Below are positions 6,860 to 11,098 of a stretch of DNA of 11,098 bases, one piece after another. Positions within the stretch are counted from its first letter, which is position 1. Each line of letters opens with the position of its first letter. This DNA is from Spirochaetaceae bacterium (GTDB lineage Bacteria; Spirochaetota; Spirochaetia; Treponematales; Breznakiellaceae), in contig JAIRMO010000100.1 of the NCBI GenBank assembly GCA_031258625.1, positions 1 through 11,098 of the forward strand, read 5' to 3'. Both the position numbers and the translations under genes were made by a program. The notes beneath the pieces were generated by a model, which saw only the letters and a program-made list of their open reading frames with translations, was not told where the DNA came from and made no database searches.

Positions 6860-8107
6860 TTAACGGAGGAAATCCAGGAGGGTGGGCTGAATGACCTTGG
6901 CGGCGGTCTGGAGGGCCGCCTTGTGGGCAAAATCCATCATCCCCAGGTCCGTGGCGGCGGTGGTAAAATCAAGGCCCGATTCCCTGCCCAAGGCGGCGGT
7001 AACATGGGGGATCTCCTCGTTGAGCCGGTTCCAGGCCGTTTCCGCCCGTTCAAAGCGGCTCCCCAGGTCGGTAAGGCGGCTCGCGAAATTACCCAGGGCC
7101 AGGTCTATACCCCCTATACCCTGGCTCCCCACCGATTCCTGATCCCCCCGGAACAGGGCGTCCCGGAGGCGGATCACCATGTCGAAGACGGAACCCCCGG
7201 AAACCCGGGCCGCGGGATTCCAGTTGGGCGCCCCGGGATCGCTATTGGCGGTGATGATCCCCAGATCCTGTAAAACCCGGGAATCGGAACGGTCTTCCAG
7301 GCGGATAAGGTGGGCGTTGGTCCCTTCCAGGGCAAGGCCCCGGGTTTCCGGGTCCACATAGGCCTTTACCGGGGCGGGGGATTCGTTGATTTTGGCCGCA
7401 ATGGCGTGGAGGGTGTCCCCGGTCGTAACGGTGATCTCCTGACCGTCCACGTAAAAGGCCCCGGGGGCGGTAACCCGGTAATCGGTGGCGTCGGCGGCGG
7501 AAAAGACCTGCATCTTTTCCGCCCAAAAAGCCTCTCCCCCCCCGATGTCCAATGAGGCATAGGAGCCTTCGCTTATCTCGGCCCGGCGGGAGGGACCGGA
7601 ACCCCGGTATTCCACCCGGACTACCATGGATTCTCCCCCCCCCTGGACGGTTCCTTCCACCGCCCGGAATGGCTCGGTAAAGACCTTGTCCCCCGCAAAG
7701 AGCTGCTTGCCGTCGGGACCTATGGTGTTGGATATGGATACCAGTTCTTTGAGGAGTTCGTTAACCTCCACCGCCATATACCGCAGATCCTCCGGGGCGT
7801 AGGTGCCGTTGGCCCCCCGGACGGAAAGTTCCCGGATCCGCTGCATAATATCATTGGCATGCCGGAGGTTCCCCTCCACCGCCTGGTAGTGTTCCCGGGC
7901 ATGGAACGTGTTGGTTTCAAACCGTTCCAGCCGGGACAGGTAGGATTCGTAGCGAACCGCATGGGACGCCGCCAGGGGATCGTCCCGGAGTTCCCGAATC
8001 CGGGTCTGTCCGGCGATCTTGGACTGGATATTGGCAAGCCCCTCTTCCTGGCGCCTCAGATAGTACTGGGCATCGTTATTCGGCATATCCGTGGAAATTC
8101 TTCTCAT
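6860..8107 (-). CDS. flgL: Flagellar hook-filament junction protein FlgL (HAP3)
   Basis: FlgL forms the second ring of the hook-filament junction, between FlgK and the flagellin filament. The 415-aa protein has the flagellin-like N-terminal helical domain (about residues 1-140, with RISTDMPNNDAQYYLRRQEE at 3-22 and LFAGDKVFTEPF at 136-147). The C-terminal helix (about 335-415) packs with it in the axial core. It is about 100 residues longer than the enterobacterial form. The extra length lies in the middle and includes a flagellin_IN-like segment (about 212-285: FYVDGQEITVTTGDTLHAIA and after). The ATG at 8107 follows AGGAG with 6-nt spacing. Two C-tracts on the plus strand (7536-7543, 7635-7643) each encode Gly-Gly-Gly-Glu. 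The gene is 51 bp behind flgK and feeds into fliW. Confidence 0.95.
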   Translation of the reverse strand: MRRISTDMPNNDAQYYLRRQEEGLANIQSKIAGQTRIRELRDDPLAASHAVRYESYLSRLERFETNTFHAREHYQAVEGNLRHANDIMQRIRELSVRGANGTYAPEDLRYMAVEVNELLKELVSISNTIGPDGKQLFAGDKVFTEPFRAVEGTVQGGGESMVVRVEYRGSGPSRRAEISEGSYASLDIGGGEAFWAEKMQVFSAADATDYRVTAPGAFYVDGQEITVTTGDTLHAIAAKINESPAPVKAYVDPETRGLALEGTNAHLIRLEDRSDSRVLQDLGIITANSDPGAPNWNPAARVSGGSVFDMVIRLRDALFRGDQESVGSQGIGGIDLALGNFASRLTDLGSRFERAETAWNRLNEEIPHVTAALGRESGLDFTTAATDLGMMDFAHKAALQTAAKVIQPTLLDFLR

Positions 8108-8143
8108 CTCATACTCCTCTTCATCATACGGGGGGGCTTAGGA

Positions 8144-8160
8144 AACCCTCTTCGCGGGTT
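8144..8160 (-). other. Small hairpin at the flgK stop codon
   Basis: AACCC (8156-8160 on the minus strand) pairs with GGGTT (8144-8148) around a 7-nt loop; the stem includes part of the flgK TAA stop. A run of seven C on the minus strand follows (8130-8136). There is no T-run, so it is not a terminator. It could affect mRNA decay or processing between flgK and flgL, but a 5-bp stem may be chance. Confidence 0.25.
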
Positions 8161-10054
8161 ATACCCCCATCCTGTTAATAATGGTATCCAATAGGGAATT
8201 GACCGTGGTGATGAACCGGGCCGCCGCGGCATACCCGTGCTGGTACTTGATCATGGCCGCCAGTTCTTCATCCATATTGACCCCGGAAATGGATTCCCGC
8301 ATATCCCGGAGCTGCTTCATGGTGAGATTCTGGGTTTCCAGGGCCCGGCCGCTCTGTTCCCCCAGGATCCCGATCCGGCCCACCGCATCGGCAAAGTAGT
8401 CGTCAAAAGTCCGCTGCCGCCCCACCATGACCGCCGTGTTCCTCAGGGCGGCAATGGCCAGGGCGGCCTCTCCGTTACCGGGATTGGCGGGCCGGCCGTT
8501 TTCCCCAAAGCCCGCAACCACCGACGAGGAATCCCGGAGCAGGGCGGGGTTTACCTCAATCCACCCCGAAGGGTGGGCCACCGGGGCTGCGGCGTAATCC
8601 GCGGCTCCCCCCGTGAGGGCTTCCACCGCGTCGGGCCCGCCCCAGTCGTAGGCCCCTTCGGCCCCCAGGGCGTTGAGGAGTCCCGCGTACCCCGTAAGGA
8701 AGTACCCCGAATCTTCGATATGGCGGATCACAAAGTCCGGGGCGTCCCGGTCCGCCGAGGGGGTTCCCTTGAGGGAAAGGCGGCCCTCCCGGTTGAGCCG
8801 GGCGGTAACCTCCGCGCCGGAATTGTTGATCCGGTTCACCACATCCACCACCGTATCCGTGGGGTAATAGGGAATTTCCACATTACCCCGGGGAGCCGAC
8901 AGGGTTATCACCCCTTCAAGGCCGATCTGGGCCCGGCTTTCCAGGGCATTGATTCCGTTGATCCTGAAAATATAACTGGAGTCGTAGACCCCGTCCCCGT
9001 CCCGGTCATAGTTCCCCGCCACATTGGTCACAAAAGGGTATTCGGAAAAAAAGTCGTTCCCCGTGGTCCCGTTAAGGCCGTAACCGGAGCGGTGGATCTC
9101 ATTGACCAGGTCGATAAAATTCATGGTCATCGAATCCAGATTTTGGATTTCCTCCCGGATGGTTCCGTCCCGCAGTTCCAACAGGGCCCCGAGGCTCCCG
9201 CTGTGGTGATCCCGTTGACGCTGGATCTGCAGCTCATCCCCGGTGTCTTCCCAGACTATCCGGGAGTAACCTTCGGTATCTATCCCCCGTTCCAGTTCAA
9301 ACTGACGGCCGATACGGCCCTGAACCAGGACCCTTCCCCCGGTATGGACCATAAATTCATCGGGGTCCCGCTGATCCACGGTGATGCTGATGATGGACGA
9401 GAGTTTATCCACCAGGAGATCCCGGCGGTCCAGGAGGTCGTTGGGGTTATCCCCCTGGGCGCGGATCTTCTGAATGTCGTTGTTCATGGCGGCAATCTGC
9501 CGGGAAAGGTCGTTGACCCGTTCCACGGTGAGCTGAATATCCTGTTCCACCATGTCCTGAAGCCCCTTGAGGGCGTTAAAACGATCCCGGATCCCGTCGA
9601 TCATGGTTTTTCCCCGTTCCACCACCGCTATCCGCTGGGGGGTATCCCCGGGGTACAATGAAAGTTCCTGCCAGGAATCCCAGAAGGCGTCCATCTTGCC
9701 GCGGATGGAGTTCTCCCCTACTTCCAGATAGGCCTGATCTATCATCCGGAGGTAGGGGTCCCGAGCCCCCCAATACCCCTCCCCGGAGGCCTCGGCGATG
9801 ATCCGCTGGTCCAGAAGCTGGTCCCGGATCCGTTCTATCCGTTCCACCATGGTACCCTGACCTATCTGGCCGGGGGTTTCCTCCCGGTTAAGGCCGGGAA
9901 GGTAGAGGGGTTCAAAGGGGGAAAATTCCACCCGCTGCCGGGAATACCCCTCGGTGGAAGCGTTGGAGAGGTTATGTCCGGTGGTATTGATCCCCTGCTG
10001 GTGGGCCGCCACCGCCCGTTTTCCTATTTCGATCCCTGAAAAGGTTGAGGTCAT
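8159..10054 (-). CDS. flgK: Flagellar hook-filament junction protein FlgK (HAP1)
   Basis: FlgK is the first junction protein, joining the hook to FlgL. The 631-aa protein begins with the rod/hook/HAP signature (AVAAHQQGINTTGHNLSNAS at 14-33, followed by TEGYSRQRV) and ends with the matching C-terminal helix (GVNMDEELAAMIKYQHGYAA at 591-610). These termini form the axial core. The centre (about 330-540) is variable. It holds an acidic loop DRDGDGVYD (350-358) with EF-hand-like spacing and a flagellin_IN-like block (about 392-430). The length is greater than the 547 aa of enterobacteria, as in other spirochaetes. ATG 10054 follows AGGAGG, a ribosome site that overlaps the flgN stop (TAAGGAGGA), so translation is likely coupled. 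Export probably depends on FlgN, encoded just upstream. Confidence 0.97.
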   Translation of the reverse strand: MTSTFSGIEIGKRAVAAHQQGINTTGHNLSNASTEGYSRQRVEFSPFEPLYLPGLNREETPGQIGQGTMVERIERIRDQLLDQRIIAEASGEGYWGARDPYLRMIDQAYLEVGENSIRGKMDAFWDSWQELSLYPGDTPQRIAVVERGKTMIDGIRDRFNALKGLQDMVEQDIQLTVERVNDLSRQIAAMNNDIQKIRAQGDNPNDLLDRRDLLVDKLSSIISITVDQRDPDEFMVHTGGRVLVQGRIGRQFELERGIDTEGYSRIVWEDTGDELQIQRQRDHHSGSLGALLELRDGTIREEIQNLDSMTMNFIDLVNEIHRSGYGLNGTTGNDFFSEYPFVTNVAGNYDRDGDGVYDSSYIFRINGINALESRAQIGLEGVITLSAPRGNVEIPYYPTDTVVDVVNRINNSGAEVTARLNREGRLSLKGTPSADRDAPDFVIRHIEDSGYFLTGYAGLLNALGAEGAYDWGGPDAVEALTGGAADYAAAPVAHPSGWIEVNPALLRDSSSVVAGFGENGRPANPGNGEAALAIAALRNTAVMVGRQRTFDDYFADAVGRIGILGEQSGRALETQNLTMKQLRDMRESISGVNMDEELAAMIKYQHGYAAAARFITTVNSLLDTIINRMGV

Positions 10055-10066
10055 TTTTACTCCTCC

Positions 10067-10573
10067 TTAAAAACTATGGTTCAGAACCATACTCCGCATA
10101 TCCGCGGGCCGGTGGACCCCCTGCCGGGAATAGAGCCGCCCCTTGCGGTCCGGGAAAAGGGCTTCGAGGAAGGCCGCCACGGTGGTCCTGGCTTCGTTGA
10201 GGTATTCCATAAGAGAATTATTGTGCAGCCGCATCCTGAGGGTTTCCGTCTTGAGTTTCCGGTAGGCAGCGGTTAATTCCGTCCGTTCCGCCTCGGGGAG
10301 CCGGGCGGCGAAGGCATAAAACCCCGTTTTTTCATCAATGCCGGGGGCTCTTTCCCCAAGGGCGGCGAAAAACCGGACCCGTTCCGCCTCCAGGGCTTCA
10401 AATTGACCGCCATATTTCTGTAAAGAGCCGAGGAGGGATTCAAAATCCGTCCAATCCCGGTTCATCACCGTGGATCTGACCGAATCCTGGAGGAAAGAGA
10501 TTTTTTCCAATATTTCGATTTCCCCCTTAAGAATGTCGACACAGGTTTTATATTCCGCGATACCTTCATCCAT
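10067..10573 (-). CDS. flgN: FlgN-like flagellar export chaperone
   Basis: FlgN chaperones keep FlgK and FlgL export-competent in the cytoplasm and deliver them to the export gate. The 168-aa protein is nearly all helical: EYKTCVDILKGEIEILEKIS (7-26) and LEAERVRFFAALGE (61-74) form an antiparallel helical pair. A later helix runs from about 95 to 140, and a flexible tail ends in LYSRQGVHRP (147-156) and SMVLNHSF. This fits the FlgN/DUF family, whose members are poorly conserved in sequence. The frame continues upstream to 10705, but the extension is Pro/Gly-rich and would run across the promoter. I therefore start at ATG 10573, where AGGGG (10582-10586) is 8 nt upstream. The position directly ahead of flgK and flgL supports the call strongly. 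Confidence 0.85.
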   Translation of the reverse strand: MDEGIAEYKTCVDILKGEIEILEKISFLQDSVRSTVMNRDWTDFESLLGSLQKYGGQFEALEAERVRFFAALGERAPGIDEKTGFYAFAARLPEAERTELTAAYRKLKTETLRMRLHNNSLMEYLNEARTTVAAFLEALFPDRKGRLYSRQGVHRPADMRSMVLNHSF

Positions 10574-10592
10574 AATGTATACCCCTGATCCA

Positions 10593-10619
10593 ATATCGGC
10601 AGAATCCGGGGCCGGTTTA
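10593..10619 (-). promoter_or_regulatory. Sigma-28 (FliA) promoter upstream of flgN
   Basis: On the minus strand, TAAA (10616-10619) is followed by exactly 15 bases and then GCCGATAT (10593-10600). The sigma-28 consensus is TAAA-N15-GCCGATAA, so 11 of 12 positions match with perfect spacing. Transcription would begin around 10586, giving a leader of about 13 nt with the AGGGG ribosome site near its 5' end. It should drive flgN-flgK-flgL-fliW-csrA. The sequence match is direct; sigma-28 use is inference from the consensus. Confidence 0.8.
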
Positions 10620-10641
10620 GGGCTAAGAAACAAAGTCCCGG

Positions 10642-10692
10642 ACAGGCCCCAAAAATTGCCTGGGGAACCTGTTTTCACAGGAGGGGGCCTCC
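10642..10692 (-). other. Cluster of competing hairpins upstream of the flgN promoter
   Basis: On the minus strand, CCTGT-GAAA-ACAGG (10668-10681) forms a perfect 5-bp hairpin with a GNRA loop. The same ACAGG (10668-10672) can instead pair with CCTGT at 10642-10646, extended by CCCC/GGGG with a 2-nt bulge, giving 9 bp. The two structures exclude each other. A further GGAGG/CCTCC stem with a 3-nt loop lies at 10680-10692. The cluster sits upstream of the sigma-28 -35 box, so it is not in the flgN transcript from that promoter. It could stop or tune read-through from upstream. Confidence 0.35.
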
Positions 10693-10708
10693 AGGGCCAG
10701 CGCATAAA

Positions 10709-10887
10709 TTATGCCGAAGATGTTTCGGTCGGGACTTCACAAGCAAAGGAGGAATGAAACAACAACCGCTCCAAGTAATCATCAGACCATGCCATCTGTT
10801 TCACCCGGCTCTTTACACTATCCTTCGACTCCTTGTCCGCTTTCGCTACCGTCATCGCTATCTTTCGGAAATACCCCCAGTTCTCAG
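10709..10887 (-). pseudogene. Possible 3' remnant of an unknown gene, cut by the IS
   Basis: A minus-strand frame runs from the IS edge (about 10887) to a TAA at 10709. It begins ENWGYFRKIAMTVAKADKES and ends EVPTETSSA. The sequence is Lys/Glu-rich, helix-like and more protein-like than the stretch inside the IS, so it may be the C-terminus of a gene interrupted by the insertion. Alternatively the ATG at 10855 starts a 48-aa small ORF, but no good ribosome site precedes it. I recognise no family, and chance cannot be excluded. A CCGAA/TTCGG hairpin covers its last codons. Confidence 0.35.
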
Positions 10888-11098
10888 TGGACCTTACCCC
10901 ATCTGGTAGATACAAAAATAAGCGAGAAATATAATGCAAGAGGAGAAAAAGATGGGAAAGCAAGACAAAGCACGGCGGGTATACACCAAGGAATTCAAAG
11001 CCGAGGTAGTAGCCCTGGCCGGGAAACACGAGAAACCAGTGCGTCAAATCGCGCTGGATTGGGGCATCAACGAGAACCATCTGTACCGGTGGATACAG
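10888..11098 (+). mobile_element. IS3-family insertion sequence, left part only
   Basis: The presence of an IS3-type orfA places an insertion sequence at the right edge. The left end is probably near 10888: TGGACCTTACCCCATCTGG starts with the TG typical of IS3-family ends, and AATAAGCGAG follows before orfA, as in several IS3-type leaders. The right end, second frame (orfB), target duplication and other inverted repeat are outside the window, so the exact boundary is a guess. The IS sits about 315 bp upstream of the flgN start and leaves the flagellar promoter intact. Confidence 0.6.
10952..11098 (+). CDS. IS3-family transposase OrfA, 5' part, cut by the window end
   Basis: The first 49 codons of an IS3-family OrfA, the DNA-binding helix-turn-helix part of the transposase that recognises the IS ends. 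The residues RRVYTKEFKAEVVALAGKHE (8-27) followed by VRQIALDWGINENHLYRWIQ (30-49) match the HTH_Tnp_1 pattern (Y..EFK...V.L......V...A...GI....L..W). The start at 10952 has AGGAG (10941-10945) 6 nt upstream; an ATG at 10934 would add six residues but lacks such a site. In this family OrfB, with the DDE catalytic domain, is usually reached by a -1 frameshift beyond orfA; that part is not in the window. The frame is open to the last base. Confidence 0.9.
   Translation, partial: MGKQDKARRVYTKEFKAEVVALAGKHEKPVRQIALDWGINENHLYRWIQ

Noticed and set aside
6379..7273. Two plus-strand frames (6379-6894 and 6851-7273)
   Set aside because: They are antisense to fliW and flgL, whose identities are certain; composition is shadow-like.
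8237..9661. 474-codon open frame on the plus strand
   Set aside because: It lies wholly antisense to flgK, is rich in Gly, Pro, His and Val in a pattern typical of a shadow frame, has no ribosome site, and matches no fold I know.
10754..10909. 51-aa plus-strand frame after AAAGGAGG
   Set aside because: The ribosome-like site is only 1 nt from the ATG, the frame crosses the presumed IS end, and the peptide looks random.
1..11098. tRNA or rRNA genes and CRISPR arrays
   Set aside because: I found no cloverleaf candidate, rRNA-like block or regularly spaced repeats in the gaps; nearly all of the window is coding.

Overview
This window is chromosomal DNA from a spirochaete, most likely a Treponema or close relative with fairly high GC content. 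I infer this from the gene content: a long spirochaete-type FliD, a FliW/CsrA/FlgL/FlgK/FlgN block, TsaE and TsaB beside flagellar genes, and two cyclic-di-GMP proteins of a kind seen in treponemes. The species cannot be fixed from the sequence alone.

Layout. Plus strand, 2-6068: the 3' part of fliD (cut by the left edge); an unrecognised 279-aa protein; a membrane-anchored PilZ protein; a 181-bp gap; an unrecognised 87-aa protein; tsaE and tsaB (tRNA t6A synthesis); a 142-bp gap with a strong hairpin; and a PAS/HD-GYP phosphodiesterase. Minus strand, 10573 down to 6089: flgN, flgK, flgL, fliW and csrA, tightly spaced or overlapping, so probably one operon. The two convergent blocks meet at about 6068/6089, where a hairpin plus T-run forms a terminator for the minus-strand operon. 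Right edge, from about 10888: the start of an IS3-family insertion sequence, with the beginning of its orfA cut by the window end. Between this IS and flgN lies a short reading-frame remnant on the minus strand.

How it works together. FliD caps the filament and FlgK/FlgL form the hook-filament junction. FlgN is the export chaperone for FlgK/FlgL. FliW and CsrA form the partner switch that ties flagellin translation to export. The PilZ protein (c-di-GMP reader) and the HD-GYP protein (c-di-GMP eraser) are encoded with fliD, suggesting second-messenger control of motility. The clearest regulatory signal is a near-perfect sigma-28 promoter upstream of flgN (TAAA-N15-GCCGATAT), which places the minus-strand block in the late flagellar regulon.

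Most of the window is recognisable flagellar core. The most rewarding points are the sigma-28 promoter, identical DxDGDxxxD acidic loops in FliD and FlgK, repeated G8/C8-C9 tracts inside core genes, the unknown protein in the place where fliS/fliT chaperones usually follow fliD, and competing hairpins near the IS.
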